Shown piece by piece: positions 11,580-22,938 of a stretch of DNA of 64,000 bases; position 1 is the stretch's first letter; every line of letters begins with the position of its first letter. The stretch comes from Paraescarpia echinospica (lineage: Eukaryota > Annelida > Polychaeta > Sabellida > Siboglinidae). The translations under genes were made by a program, and so were the position numbers. A model generated the notes under the pieces. It searched no databases. It was not told the DNA's origin and saw only the letters and a program-made list of their open reading frames with translations. The DNA lies in NCBI GenBank assembly GCA_020002185.1, contig CM034533.1:51727568-51791567 (forward strand), written 5' to 3'.

Positions 11580-12430
11580 GTACGATCCAAAGCTTTTTGT
11601 TACAACTACGATATTGTTCCCAGGGAAATAATAATAACATGATGGAAGTATCGTATGAAGAAAACAAGGGGTAGAATGATGTAGCCGATCCTGGTATACA
11701 GGAATAGTACAGTTTGAACGTCAGTCGGAACAAGGGTACTACCGTAAGTTCACAGGTCACCGGAAGGAGATGACAGGTAATAAGACTGGAGAAGAAAGCG
11801 TTGCTTTGGGTGGGTTAGAAAAACAAAGTCTTCGACATGCAACTGGAAGGGAAGGAACTGCAATAGCGTTGGTATATAAACCTGAGTAGAATTGTATGCT
11901 AGGACAACGGCTCGGAGATGCATATTCACTTTGGAGCACACGTACGGACGGATGCGCGTAGGACCCTCAAGAGGGTGTTGGGATATGTATCGGAAGGAAA
12001 GACGTTTAGCTCGTCCTTCACAGCAGCTTATCTGTATTGCTAAGGTAGCATAGCATTGAAGGGAAAACAACAGCTGGTGAGGAGTCGATTAAAATGGGAT
12101 GGACGAATGGAAGGTGAAGCATCAGCGAATTTAGATGTGCCCAAAGTGTGCTGTTATCCTCACTAATCACAAGGACAGACATTCAGATTACTTTGCCCGG
12201 GTCGAACATCAACGGCTGTGTGCTGTGACCGCTCAGGCGAGACGATGGCGCGTGGCTAGACGGTACATGCCGTGGTGAAAGATAAGATATTATGTATAGA
12301 TCTATTAATGGGCGTGTTCTAGCCTGATTGCTCTCGTGTCTGTTGACAAAAGTTACTACGCACACCACGCCTGGCAGATAACCTATGCAATTTATGGAAG
12401 TCAGCTGAATCAAAACAGTGATTGAATTCT
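11580..12430. other. Intergenic, no gene recognised
   Basis: Mixed-composition sequence. The minus ORFs at 11750-12070 and 12183-12533 have no recognisable domain. Confidence 0.4.
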
Positions 12431-14420
12431 CTGGTCGCGACTGTACCACGCGCGAGAACAGTGCAGACACTCGCCCCACACGCACACCCATTTCAAAACG
12501 AAGCCAATAAGAGAATCTCGACATTCTCACCACCGGCTGAGCCGTATTGTGTATTCAAATAATTACTTCTACTTCCCGAACGTTATACACAACATGAGCA
12601 AACTTGATACCTGAAACAAAGACATTCTGGCGAACGGTATAATTGGCGAGATAAACTTACGCGTTTCGCAATGCGATGTGCCGGGGAATACAGAGATACT
12701 GATGTGATCAGCAGCGTCCCTGGCTCGCGAGGATGGTCAGCGTGCGGTAGGCTTTGCTTAGTAGACACTCCTGTCGACATGTTCAGGAAGATTTATATAC
12801 CTGAGAAGATTTTTTGAATTCCGGGAGATTGATCAGCTGTTCAGCACGCTTGCTGTGTCGCGCTGTCTCGTCGCTCTGTCTCGTATCAGATACAACAATA
12901 TACTTTCGATGATGGCATTGCAGATTAACGATTAGAGGGATCTTTTAATGTTTTTGTCTTCTATACATTTGTTCGTTGTTACACGGTTGCCAGGACTACA
13001 ATCGTGTTTAACGCCAATGGTTCAGTAGGAAAAACCGTTAGAACATACATCTACCGTATTTTATGCATCGCTCTATTGTTGGCCGGAATATGACTGTTTT
13101 CATTTCTGCGTACTTTAGTTACTTTGCAGCCACAGATACGACTCATTCCGCTATGTGTCTAAACATGTAGCTATGGATATTCCGATTATTCTGATAAAGA
13201 CAACAAAATGAGTGTATAACTAGCTGGTTTTGCGCACAGCAGTTGAACAAACTGTGCCGGTGTGTGGGCGATCTAGTGGCGCCTTCTTGAGGACAGTTTT
13301 ATTATTACGTTGGCTTGGCTGAACGCAAATATGTTTTATATGGATTCAGATCTTTAGAAAATATCAGTGTAAGTTGTTGATAACGTAGTGTGTGTATGTA
13401 TGTTGTATATATGCGAGAATAACGTTGGCTGCTCTAAGTGGTCGTATTCACAGTTTGGTCGGAAAAGAAGATATTGCCAAAGACTAAGTTGTTGTTTCAG
13501 TGTTTGCGTAGGTTTAGTAATGTGTCTAGTCTATTCACAGGTAAACGGGAAACAACAGGCCTTCATTCTTCTCGGTAACTATTGCCACTGCAAAACGCGG
13601 AAGAGTTACCATTTAAGATTCTACCGAACCATATTCCATGACGTGTTGACAACTAAGCCGTGCCTTTGAAAGAATTAATGAATTAATACTTCTTGATACA
13701 TATGCCCAAATAATTGCATTTTCAAGCCCTATAAGACTTTCATTTACAATCTTTCTTATCCACCTTAGCTCCCTAGCGCATTCATCATTTTAACATTTTC
13801 AATACTGGTGATCGATTTTGAGATTGGCAACCTCCTTTGCGCCTGTGTGCATAGTTTCCCAGAGCCAGAGCTTCGGTGCAACATACGTATTGTTACCTTA
13901 TTGTTATTGGTTGTCTTTTCATAAAGAAATGACACATTCAAAACGACCTTTATGCGATGTTCTTTGTTTGGTAAACGCCCTTGTCGACATTGTTGTCACA
14001 ATTTAGAAGTATGCAAATGTCGATGTCATTAGGCTGTGATAATATCAAACGATATGTAATCGTCCACTTACATGAAGACTGGATCTAATGGGCGGTGGTT
14101 GGAACCGATGACGCTGGAGTACTGTTTGGAGAAACAATCATATCGTAGGTGAGACCATTGTAGTGTAGACTTAGTTACTGAGAAACCAACCCGCAGAACA
14201 TAAGTGAACCAGTGTTCTGTGGTCTGAGAGAAGCATGAAGCAAAAGGTGCAACAGGTAGCCTGTGAAATATCGGAATCGACCACGGTGGAGACGGAGACG
14301 GAGTCAGCGACGAAAAAACATATTTTTGCCCGCGTCAGACTATGCGTCACGCAAATAGTGTTATACCTGCCAACTCTCCAGGAATATCCGTGAGTCTCCT
14401 TGACCCTGGCTGTATCTCCC
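12430..14420. repeat. Dispersed repeat, copy B
   Basis: Collinear with 1-1000, interrupted by unrelated sequence (about 13040-14230). The last shared block, 'atagtgttatacctgcca', is at 14357. The ORF at 13388-13669 plus has no recognised domain. Confidence 0.65.
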
Positions 14421-14583
14421 GGTTTGCCAGACTACAGGTAATTCTCCCGGACTTCCCCTTAAAATCTGCAACAGCACACTCCCTTCCCGGCTTCCGATGT
14501 CATCCGAGACATATTAAGTACTGAAGCGCTGAAGTTCCAGCGAGAATTCCCTCAAGATCCGGGACAGCGCGACGAGATATTGC

Positions 14584-15583
14584 NNNNNNNNNNNNNNNNN
14601 NNNNNNNNNNNNNNNNNNNNNNNNNNNNNNNNNNNNNNNNNNNNNNNNNNNNNNNNNNNNNNNNNNNNNNNNNNNNNNNNNNNNNNNNNNNNNNNNNNNN
14701 NNNNNNNNNNNNNNNNNNNNNNNNNNNNNNNNNNNNNNNNNNNNNNNNNNNNNNNNNNNNNNNNNNNNNNNNNNNNNNNNNNNNNNNNNNNNNNNNNNNN
14801 NNNNNNNNNNNNNNNNNNNNNNNNNNNNNNNNNNNNNNNNNNNNNNNNNNNNNNNNNNNNNNNNNNNNNNNNNNNNNNNNNNNNNNNNNNNNNNNNNNNN
14901 NNNNNNNNNNNNNNNNNNNNNNNNNNNNNNNNNNNNNNNNNNNNNNNNNNNNNNNNNNNNNNNNNNNNNNNNNNNNNNNNNNNNNNNNNNNNNNNNNNNN
15001 NNNNNNNNNNNNNNNNNNNNNNNNNNNNNNNNNNNNNNNNNNNNNNNNNNNNNNNNNNNNNNNNNNNNNNNNNNNNNNNNNNNNNNNNNNNNNNNNNNNN
15101 NNNNNNNNNNNNNNNNNNNNNNNNNNNNNNNNNNNNNNNNNNNNNNNNNNNNNNNNNNNNNNNNNNNNNNNNNNNNNNNNNNNNNNNNNNNNNNNNNNNN
15201 NNNNNNNNNNNNNNNNNNNNNNNNNNNNNNNNNNNNNNNNNNNNNNNNNNNNNNNNNNNNNNNNNNNNNNNNNNNNNNNNNNNNNNNNNNNNNNNNNNNN
15301 NNNNNNNNNNNNNNNNNNNNNNNNNNNNNNNNNNNNNNNNNNNNNNNNNNNNNNNNNNNNNNNNNNNNNNNNNNNNNNNNNNNNNNNNNNNNNNNNNNNN
15401 NNNNNNNNNNNNNNNNNNNNNNNNNNNNNNNNNNNNNNNNNNNNNNNNNNNNNNNNNNNNNNNNNNNNNNNNNNNNNNNNNNNNNNNNNNNNNNNNNNNN
15501 NNNNNNNNNNNNNNNNNNNNNNNNNNNNNNNNNNNNNNNNNNNNNNNNNNNNNNNNNNNNNNNNNNNNNNNNNNNNNNNNNNN
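14584..15583. other. Assembly gap, 1000 N
   Basis: Exactly 1000 N, the usual placeholder for an unsized scaffold join. Adjacency of flanks is unproven. Confidence 1.
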
Positions 15584-15807
15584 CAGTTGGACTGTCTGTC
15601 CACGGTTATCCCCTATTGTAGAGGTATGTGGATGCCATTCAAAGTACGGCCCAAAATAATTATACAATCAAAAAATACGTGAGTATGTAGAGAGGGAGAA
15701 AGAGTGTGGTAGAATTGGAAAATAATGCGAGACAGAGAAATGTGGACTGAGCGAGTGAGGAAGACAGGGGGTAGGGAAATAGGGTGACTGGCATGGGGGG
15801 GGGGGCA

Positions 15808-15975
15808 TTGGACCTTGTCTTTGGAGCCCCGCCGGCGGTTAACGGCGCCCCCATGGGGTATACAGAGGGGTCTGATGGCAGCAGGGGGGCATTGGATCCT
15901 GTCTTTGGAGCCCCACCGGGGGGTAGCGGCTCCCCCATGGAGTATACAGAGGGGTCCAATGGCAGCAGCAGGGGG
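15808..15975. repeat. 84-bp tandem repeat, two copies
   Basis: Each unit runs from 'gcattgga' through 'tgtctttggagccccrccgg' and 'tatacagagggg' to 'atggcagcag'. A degenerate third unit follows. Proline/glycine-rich ORFs here are artefacts of the repeat. Confidence 0.85.
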
Positions 15976-16101
15976 ACATCAGCCCCCTCTGTTTTGGGAG
16001 CCCGAGTGGGCGCCGGCGCGCCTGTTTGTTTGCTGAGCCGATCGTCACGGGGGGGGGGTGATTGGATTAGCACAAAGAGCCCGTGTTCGCGTACATAAAT
16101 A

Positions 16102-16300
16102 ATTGTCAATTCCTTATGTACACCGCGGCGCGTCGACGTACACAAGAAATTGCCAATTCCTTATGTAAGCCGCGGCGCGTCGACGTTCACATAAAAAGTT
16201 ATATACTATGGGCGGCCCGCACCCCTCGCTGGCCCGGGTTCTGCTGGCGTTCACATAAGAACACCGTATCCAAGGTAAACGGCGTTCATACAAGAACGTG
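16102..16300. repeat. 47-bp direct repeats with GCGCGTCGACGT core
   Basis: Two copies (16102-16148 and 16149-16194) share 'caattccttatgta' and 'ccgcggcgcgtcgacgt'. The motif cgttca(c/t)a then recurs at about 16184, 16249 and 16283. The GC-rich, repeat-bearing stretch lies outside the last Polinton 1 gene and may be part of that element's terminal region, but no matching inverted copy was found on the other side. Confidence 0.6.
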
Positions 16301-17600
16301 TGAGTGTTAGCTTCACTGTGCTGCCTGCGGTTTCCGCCGCGGGAACCACAGGAGCAGCTAGTTATTGGCGCAGGCTACGATAGGGTCGTCCTCACACATC
16401 AGCCCACATTGTGGAGCTTGTATATCAACAAGCAAAGTGGGTGGTTCTAATTAGTGGTCATTATTGTGGGAACAACAACAGTTAGTGAGCAAAACTCAAC
16501 CCCTAATCCAATCGCAACTGGGTTTATGTACTGTGCTCTCACACAAAGAAGTATTGGTTATCATACCAAAAAGTAGTACTCATGGCTGAGTGGTATTTTG
16601 TTTTTATAACTCAGCGGACAGGCGTTCCTGCGTGAACGGCAGATGAGTCACAGTACACCCGGCTAGTCGGCCTGCTGCCAGTACCGGGCCGCACTGCTGT
16701 CTGTTATCAGCATGCTGTGTATTTGTTTTCTACGCTGATAGACCTCTGAAAAAGTAAGCCCCAGTGTCCTGAAACGGGAATATTTATTCAAAAATTGTGC
16801 TATTTCACGCAGTTTTCTGGCATGGGAGTCTTGAATGCCAACTTTTTTTCAAGCCATTCTTTCCTTGTCAGTTATAGTGTGCCAACCGGTTTTTCAATGC
16901 TGCGTAGTTCAAAAGCAACATTTAGCCACTCCCCATAGTTGATAGAGGCAGAGTGTGTGTTAGAATTTTGTTTCGTAAGTCGTAACTTATCTAATACGTT
17001 TTCAAGACTTGTAAACGTGCGTATTTTATAGACTTTGGGGCAGCTTCCTGGATATTTTTTGCACTTGTTTTCAATCAGATATTTATGAAGGGCTTGGCCT
17101 GAAAGTAATGTTGATCCCTTTTTGTTTTCCCCTAGGAGAGATTTCAAATCTGTCTTAGGCTTTTTTTGGTAATACTTTCCCCACAAGACCTTTCTGTTCA
17201 AGATCTTCAACAAAAGACATCGTCTTATAATAATATTCTCGGTAAGCTTGAAGAATATGTTGTTGTTTCTAGTTCCACTGATATGTGTACTGTTTCTCAT
17301 TGTTCCCCACAATACTGCCTTAAGGGGTGTCTATGTCAATGGGAGATGGAACACTTGACACAATGACCACTAAGAACAAGCACATACCTCAGTTTTTTAA
17401 TACAAGCTCCGAATGAGCTGCATCCTGTTGTAACTGCGTATATATTACACGCGTGGAACATACTATAAGGCTGACGCAATCGCGAACACTTCACAGGTCG
17501 AGTGATTCATTATCATAAGATATGTACACAAGAGTTTACGTGTGGTATCATAAGTTCGTTGTATCGACTGCGGTCTGTCATATACTGGAAAATGTGTTTT
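16301..17600. other. No recognised gene; one anonymous ORF
   Basis: A 146-codon minus ORF at 17312-16872 is Lys/Asn-rich, with 'SLLGENKKGSTLLSGQALHK' inside. I do not recognise it. It could be a decayed transposase fragment. Nothing else is seen. Confidence 0.35.
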
Positions 17601-17603
17601 TTA

Positions 17604-18105
17604 TTACTGGACCATTTTGAGGGCCTTGGCGCGGAAGGAGGCGCGGGCCTCTTGTCGCCCTCGCTCAATCAGCGCCTTTTCTGTTTCGGCGTCAATAAAA
17701 GCAAGCGCTGGCCCGCGAACCGGCGCGGATCTTGTCTTTTAGTTTGCAATAACTCTCCACCTCAGCAACAATGCTGCGGAACTCCTCGTCGGAGATGTGC
17801 CCGTCCTTTAGTGCGATGGAAACGCGCTCGCTGATGGTGTCGAACTTGGTTTCTGCGGCAACACGAATCTGATCGTGCTTGCGCGCTTTAGCCTGGAGGC
17901 GGCGTGAGACAAGTTTGCTTGCAACGCCCGCCAGTCCACAGCCCAGGGCTGTTGCTTCTTGCACAAGAACGACCGGGGCTGCGATGACTGTTGTTAGCAG
18001 GACAACGCCCGAGGCTCCCAGCCCGAGACATGTCACGGTAAAGACGAGTTTCCATCTCCTATGATTCACCAAGGCCCCCGCATCTAATTGGCTTGTAGTG
18101 AACAC
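17604..18105 (-). pseudogene. Polinton two-TM/coiled-coil protein
   Basis: From a start at 18105 the protein has two hydrophobic segments (about residues 20-55, including 'WKLVFTVTCLGLGASGVVLL'). A charged helical half follows, with 'HISDEEFRSIVAEVESY' at about residues 100-116. Near 17705 the frame shifts, and the continuation in another frame ('LIERGRQEARASFRAKALK') ends at TAA 17604. Proteins of this layout recur beside Polinton structural genes in invertebrates from what I recall of the family. No function is established. The start overlaps the end of the fiber-like gene by 22 bp. Confidence 0.6.
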
Positions 18106-19079
18106 ACACGTTCAATGCTCAGCCAAAGGGTTATGTATAGTTGAGCCGCGCCGTTCGCCTTGTATGCTTCGAGCGTAAGGGTTTCCAGTTCGCCAGCGCC
18201 GACCTGGAAGAGCATGGTGCGCGAGAAGCTGACGTTGTGGCACCCAGCCAAGGGTGGACGATAATGAAGAACTGGCCAACGCGTGACTAAGGATAACACG
18301 TCCTTCTGATGCGGCAGCGTTCGATGCGCCGGTGTTAATGCACAGCCCTGACAGCACCATCTGGAATATTTACTTTGATGGTGCCCCCTACAGCGAGCTC
18401 TACCCCCGCCCGCGGAACGCATGCGGGGATAAAATGATCGGGCTCTATGGTAGACTTTACCAAGTAGGCGAAGCGGGGTTGCTTGTACACGGCTGCCTGT
18501 CGCACACACTGCACCTGCTCATCAACGTGCTGTTTGCACACCGCTTCGTCCGGGGCGACTGGCGGGGTGCGCAACCCCATGATTCGACCCGCGGCGATAC
18601 TTACATTGCCAACGACCGCAGACTCAGTAATATGTATCGCCCGTGTGGTAAGGCCGTTAAGGCCCAAGAAGTTGCGGTTGCGCACTACCAGGCTGGAGGG
18701 CTCAAGTACGCCAAACCGCCTTACTAGTAGAGTGTCATCTGCGGAGCTCTCCATTTGTGCTACGGCCGGTCCGACAGTAAGCCCAAACGGTGTTACAGCC
18801 AGCCTTGTATTGTCTGCGATCTTGATGGCCAAGCCGTCACTGTGTTGCTCGAACCCTTCCAAAGGTGCCACACCGCGCACAACCGCTGATGCTGCAATAC
18901 CGCTATCCACAATCTCCCCAAGGGTGTTGCGTGCTGCTATTAGATTACCTGGTGAGCAGTTGGCAGGCCGGGTCATCTTCGCGGCGAGCAGCTCTTGTAG
19001 GCGTGCTTCGTGTACGCCGTCCTCCGAATTCGGCAGAATACGTTCATCGTGGTTAATATGCTCAACAAATGTGGAGCTC
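18084..19079 (-). pseudogene. Fiber/tail-like protein of Polinton 1
   Basis: The main frame (about 19079-18335) begins just after a TAG and has no ATG until 18976, so the start is uncertain. It is rich in short beta-forming repeats ('GIAASAVVRGVAPLEGFEQH', 'RNRNFLGLNGLTTRAIHI'). This composition is typical of viral fiber or spike stalks. Around 18350 the frame shifts, and another frame carries the C-terminal end ('LETLTLEAYKANGAAQLYI') to the stop at 18084. Its position next to protease and capsid genes supports a structural role; the assignment is inference. A host-attachment role cannot be shown from sequence. Confidence 0.5.
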
Positions 19080-19082
19080 TAA

Positions 19083-19460
19083 CTAAGGGGCTCTGTACAG
19101 GTCAAGGAGCACCCGTATGTGGAGGCAGAGGTGGCCGCAGATTGGGGAGTCGGTCGCACGCTGGATCTTGAACGTGGAGTACTCGAGCGGGGCGCCGGGG
19201 TGAGTGCTGCGCAAGTACGAAATCAGCTCAGCCGGTGGGGCGATGCCGTAGGAATCAAAGTAGTAGAGGCAATCGGGGCGCGCGTCGTAGGCCACCCAGT
19301 GGGTGCCGGGCCCCTCCGAGATATCAATATTAATAACGCCGCGCTCGTGTTTGTGTGCGCCACCGGCGGGTAGTTGGTTGCGCATGAAGCAACCTCGCCA
19401 GCGCTTGATTTTTTGTTGACTGGCGGCTACCTCCAGGTCTAGGTTGGTGAGCGGGCGCAC
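19083..19460 (-). CDS. Adenain-like cysteine protease (Polinton PRO)
   Basis: 125 codons, intact. A catalytic-type arrangement is visible: His54 in 'GTHWVAYDA', Asp69 in 'YYFDSYG', Gln100 in 'FKIQRA' and Cys108 in 'SPICGHLCLHI'. This matches adenovirus maturation protease and Ulp1-like Polinton proteases, which process capsid precursors. The homologue in Polinton 2 (58110-58559) has the same residues at almost identical positions. It sits between the fiber-like gene (4 bp away) and the pX-like gene. It is one of the few unbroken genes of Polinton 1, although short ORFs survive by chance more often. Confidence 0.85.
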   Translation of the reverse strand: MRPLTNLDLEVAASQQKIKRWRGCFMRNQLPAGGAHKHERGVINIDISEGPGTHWVAYDARPDCLYYFDSYGIAPPAELISYLRSTHPGAPLEYSTFKIQRATDSPICGHLCLHIRVLLDLYRAP

Positions 19461-19551
19461 TACAGGATCGCGTTGAGGATGGGGATGCCGTTGAACGGTG
19501 AGTTGGGACCCAAGATTAGTCCCTTCCCTTTCTTTTTCCTTAACGCGCTTT

Positions 19552-19971
19552 TTAATGTTCCTCCACGCGGGGGGGCCCCAACCGGAGGCCCTCCACCGCC
19601 ACCTTCTTTAGTGCCTTCGTGGCGCCGTAGCTGGCTGCGCCGGAGAGCGCACCCGTAGCGAGAGTGGTTAAGGCCGGCCTAATGAAAGGCATGGCCTGCT
19701 CCAAGCAACGCAGGAAGAAACCCGCCGTCCTTCTTAATGGCCTCAATCTGCGTTTTACTAAGGGAAAGCTCTGCCCCTTGTGCGCACGAGCCGCAACAGC
19801 CAGATGTTTTATTTGCGTTGGTGTGAGTAGCAGCGGTACGCTCGTAGCGGTTCCCGCGGTGGAAGACGACGCGGGCAGACGGAGGGTGATGGCCCGTCCA
19901 GCATTGACCGCGACCTTCAGCGAAGCGACCTGGCCATCAGTGAGTCGTACGGTGTAGCGTGTGTACGTCAT
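19552..19971 (-). CDS. pX-like minor capsid / basic core protein (Polinton 1)
   Basis: I choose the ATG at 19971 because the conserved N-terminus 'YTVRLTDGQVASLKVAVNAG' follows it. The longer upstream extension is not family-like. After a second similar segment ('LLLTPTQIKHLAVAA') comes a basic stretch with 'VKRRLRPLRR'. A hydrophobic Ala/Gly-rich end follows ('LATGALSGAASYGATKAL'). Adintovirus and Polinton minor proteins of the pX type combine such basic and hydrophobic parts and are thought to sit inside the virion. About 140 residues, unbroken. It lies between the major capsid and the protease, as in related elements. Confidence 0.65.
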   Translation of the reverse strand: MTYTRYTVRLTDGQVASLKVAVNAGRAITLRLPASSSTAGTATSVPLLLTPTQIKHLAVAARAHKGQSFPLVKRRLRPLRRTAGFFLRCLEQAMPFIRPALTTLATGALSGAASYGATKALKKVAVEGLRLGPPRVEEH

Positions 19972-20083
19972 GGTATGCACTGCATGTATGTACCTCGAAG
20001 TGGCGTCTATAATTGCCAAGCACCGTATTAATTTTAGTACCGTCCGACTGGATGTTCAACACTCGATCCGACATCACAACGGC

Positions 20084-21349
20084 TTAGGCTATGTAGGCCA
20101 CTGCGGCGGGCTCTCCGAATTTGGCCTGGATGTAAATGTCGGTGATGTTATCCTTCAGCTTTTCCGACTGCTTCTCTAGATCGAAGTGGAATATGGGATA
20201 GAGAGTTCCGAAGCTAGCACGCGAGATTTGGAGCCCCGTGTTCACGTCTTGATCTCGGCCCATAAAGTCCAGCAGCATTTTATAAGCTCGGCTGAAGCGG
20301 TTGTGGGCGAAGTCGAGGGCAAGGTCGCCGAGGGGAAGCGCTCGTTGTTTAGGAGCGCGTATATGTCAACCACGTTGAGGTGGTCGAACACCATTGGGTT
20401 CGCTTCCTGCGAGTTCCGCTTGTTGGCGAGCTGGAAAGCGATGAAGATGTGGCGCGGCCGCTCGGTTCCGCCTTTGATTGCCAGCTTCCATCGAATGGTT
20501 GTAACGTTGGCCTGCTGATCAGCGAACTGGTCCATCTGAGTCTGCTGGTAATACGCAGTCAGTGCTGCTCGTGAGGCCATCCAGCTTTCTAGCTTGGTGC
20601 GCCATTCAAGCGACGGAGTGACGGAGGACATCCACAAGGAGAGCTTGTTGACCGCGACCTTTCCCGCATCAACGTCATTGGCGCGGTAGAAGGCCTCCTC
20701 GTCTGTGCCTCGGCGCTGTAGGGGCCGTGTTTGACCCCGTACAGGACCTTGCACACGTCTCGGCAGAAACCAAAGATGTGGCTGAGGGGGTCTGTTACAT
20801 CGAATGAGCCGTCAGCGGCTTCCGCGAACAGCAGGCCGTGTCGCGCAGCGAATCCCCGGTTGTAGTTCGGTTTGTCCCCTGTAACCACACCATCAGCATT
20901 AATGGTGTACGGGTTGAGATCGGCGGCCACCGAACTATCCTTGTTCCAGAGCAGGTTATTGCCACAACAGCGTCGTCGCTGTAGGTTACCAGGCCCAGGA
21001 TTGTTGTTGCTACGTCGACGTTGTTGTAAATTGCCTCGACCTCTTGCCCGTTCAAGGTGAACCTCGCGCTCTCGAAGAGCGCCAAGACCCCGTTGTTAAC
21101 AAGCGCGACGGCGTCGTTCGGGGCGTACGCGGTGCCGTCTGATTTCAAGAGCCGACCAGAGACCTGGATGTAGGCCTCGTACGGGAGCGTGTACTGGTCA
21201 GTATTGTTTACATATATATCGATGTTCTGCCGGGCGTTAGGGTCTTGGGGCTGGTATTCGAACCACTCGACGCCCTTGACGCTCGAATCCCGCAGGGGCG
21301 ATTCCGCAAGGACAAGGATCGGGTCGTGTATATCTGTAAATACTGCCAT
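20084..21349 (-). pseudogene. Major capsid protein, double jelly-roll (Polinton 1)
   Basis: Four frame segments in order make up the gene. 21349 to about 20945 has 'YTLPYEAYIQVSGRLLKSDG' and 'ALFESARFTLNGQEVEAIYN'. About 20945 to 20750 has 'YTINADGVVTGDKPNYNRGF' and 'DPLSHIFGFCRDV'. About 20740 to 20250 has 'VTTIRWKLAIKGGTERPRHI'. 20278 to 20084 is the C-terminus, 'FDLEKQSEKLKDNITDIYIQ'. Three frameshifts make it non-functional. The 'RFTLNG..V' strand and the C-terminal 'P.F.FDL.KQ.E.LK' pattern are those of Polinton capsids; its intact counterpart lies at 56807-58108. Product: trimeric capsomer of an icosahedral particle, by family knowledge. Confidence 0.85.
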
Positions 21350-21379
21350 GTTTGTATGGGGCTCCTGGCTGCCTGTCTA

Positions 21380-21735
21380 ATAGGGAGGCAGGCAGGTCGT
21401 CGCCCCACACAACGTTGTTGGTTTTTTTGCTGAGTACGCGAAACGAGTTGGGCAACCTTCCGGCGAATGAGCTTGTCTATGGCGGGCGTGTGTTTGTTGT
21501 CCCCGAGGGTTCCACTATATTTCTCGAACATTCGGACTGCGCGGTCGCATATCTCTTGAGTGGCCCCGTCGGGACGATATTGCAGAGCAACAGAAACCGC
21601 CAAGCGAACAAGCTTAGACACAACCATCGGAACCGCGCGGCGAACAATATCTATGAGCCCTGCTCCGTTCCATCTCTTCCAAACCGGCTGCCGATACCCA
21701 GCAACTGGGACTCTGCATAGCATATTGCGAGTCAT
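21380..21735 (-). CDS. Small basic protein between penton and major capsid (Polinton 1)
   Basis: Begins at ATG 21735 with 'MTRNMLCRVPVAGYRQPVWK'. An amphipathic stretch follows ('LIDIVRRAVPMVVSKLVRLA'), then a basic helix. The frame runs on into the major capsid gene and a shift near 21440 is possible, so the true end is unclear. The neighbourhood and the short start recall the pX-type gene of Polinton 2 (56248-56655, also 'MTRN...'), which lies in the same place between penton and major capsid. I suggest it is the positional equivalent. Function unproven. Confidence 0.45.
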
Positions 21736-21764
21736 TGTTGTAGTGGAAAATATGGGCCCATGCT

Positions 21765-22301
21765 CTAATTCAGCCGGGGGGAGTCGCGGAGCAGCAGACC
21801 TACAGTCACGAGCTCGCCCCGCAGGTCAATGGGTTGACCGTCCTGGTCCGTCAACCAAATCCTCAATCGATGGAGGCTGGGCGCAATCACAGGAAGAAAC
21901 ACTACCAGGATGTCAGACTCGGTAACCTCGACCATGGCTTTAAAAGTCGCCAGGTTCGCAATGATGCTCACAGCCGTCCAGGCGTGCGTTCCGCGGCCCC
22001 GCAGCTCGCGTTGAATCTCTGCATTGATGGATTCCAGTTCGTAGGCGCCTTCAGGTAGGCCTAACGTTATCCAGGTGCTCCCGCCGTCGGTACTCACAAC
22101 GAGGGTGTTATCGCTGTGATCGATATTTGGCCAGCTGTACGAGGTGCGGAGGCCGATGAAGGTCATCTCCAGCCTCCTGCCTGCGCTCGCCGATATCGGT
22201 TGCGAGAAGAACGCCTGGAAGGAGTCGGTCCGTTGTCGTGCCGACGCTGGTGGCGAGGAGAGGGTGATGGCGAACTCGCGGCGCGGCCGCGCGTTCGTTT
22301 G
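21765..22301 (-). CDS. Minor capsid (penton-type, single jelly-roll) protein (Polinton 1)
   Basis: One open frame runs from about 22301, just after a TAA, to TAG/TAA at 21765. The first ATG is at 22166, but family-like sequence starts upstream ('RREFAITLSSPPASA', 'SFQAFFSQPIS'), so the native start has probably been lost. The middle has 'LRTSYSWPNIDHSDNTLVV' and 'LPEGAYELESINAEIQ'. The end has 'IAPSLHRLRIWLTDQDGQPI' and 'LRGELVTVGLLLRD', the standard penton C-terminal signature. The protein occupies icosahedral vertices in Polinton virion models. Length about 178 residues, shorter than the 280-residue counterpart in Polinton 2. Confidence 0.75.
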   Translation of the reverse strand, partial: QTNARPRREFAITLSSPPASARQRTDSFQAFFSQPISASAGRRLEMTFIGLRTSYSWPNIDHSDNTLVVSTDGGSTWITLGLPEGAYELESINAEIQRELRGRGTHAWTAVSIIANLATFKAMVEVTESDILVVFLPVIAPSLHRLRIWLTDQDGQPIDLRGELVTVGLLLRDSPRLN

Positions 22302-22938
22302 TTTGCGATGGTTTTAAGAAGGTTTTCTTTTATAAGTCTTTAAATAGGCCCCGGTCGATGTACCCGCCATCAAGGAGCCTGTCCAGGATGGCGCTGGCTT
22401 CGTTCCAGAGCTCAGGAGAAGTATTTCTAGCAGCAGCGGAGGCGACTAGGGTTCCCCACCGGCCAAAATCTCGGCGGGGTCATTAGAAAGCACTATCACA
22501 CTGCGTGTGGGCGTACGCACAGGACAAGCCCGGGCGCGTTGTGCTTTTGCACAACGACTGGCACAGCCACTTCCTGTAGCTATTGGCAAAGCCAACGACG
22601 GGTCGTCGGGCGACGTAAGCTGCGAACCTCCGACCTCCTCTTTGAAGCGCTCGAAGTCTTTGTCAACCCGTCTTTTGCCCGTATGTGTCTGGCAGACGTA
22701 CAGCAGCCACGCCGTACGTTAAGTTTTTTACCGGAGTACCCAGGTTTGTTCTGGCGCATCCAGTCGACCCACACGTCTGGAGGGCCTTCTCGGGTGACCA
22801 TGATCGCATCCCCATAGGAGAGCATGATGCTGAGGTCGAGCTCATTCTTGTTTGCGTGCCCGGCCCCGGGCATTTCTTCGCGTGGTGCTAGTTTTGATAG
22901 CGCTGCTGCGAGGTTTCTCTTTAATGCCCTCCGCGACT
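22302..22938 (-). other. Unrecognised coding remnant between ATPase and penton
   Basis: A 120-codon minus ORF (22942-22580) starts 'MKSRRALKRNLAAALSKLA' and contains 'GPPDVWVDWMRQNKPGYSGK'. I recognise no family. It may be a small Polinton gene or the frameshifted end of the ATPase. Confidence 0.4.

Noticed and set aside
14500..15667. Long ORFs on both strands across the first N run
   Set aside because: They consist almost entirely of unknown bases; only the few flanking codons are real sequence.
15660..16145. Pro/Gly-rich ORFs on both strands
   Set aside because: Translated 84-bp tandem repeat.
16102..16300. Left terminal inverted repeat of Polinton 1
   Set aside because: No complementary copy was seen beyond 28900, so the repeats were recorded only as direct repeats.
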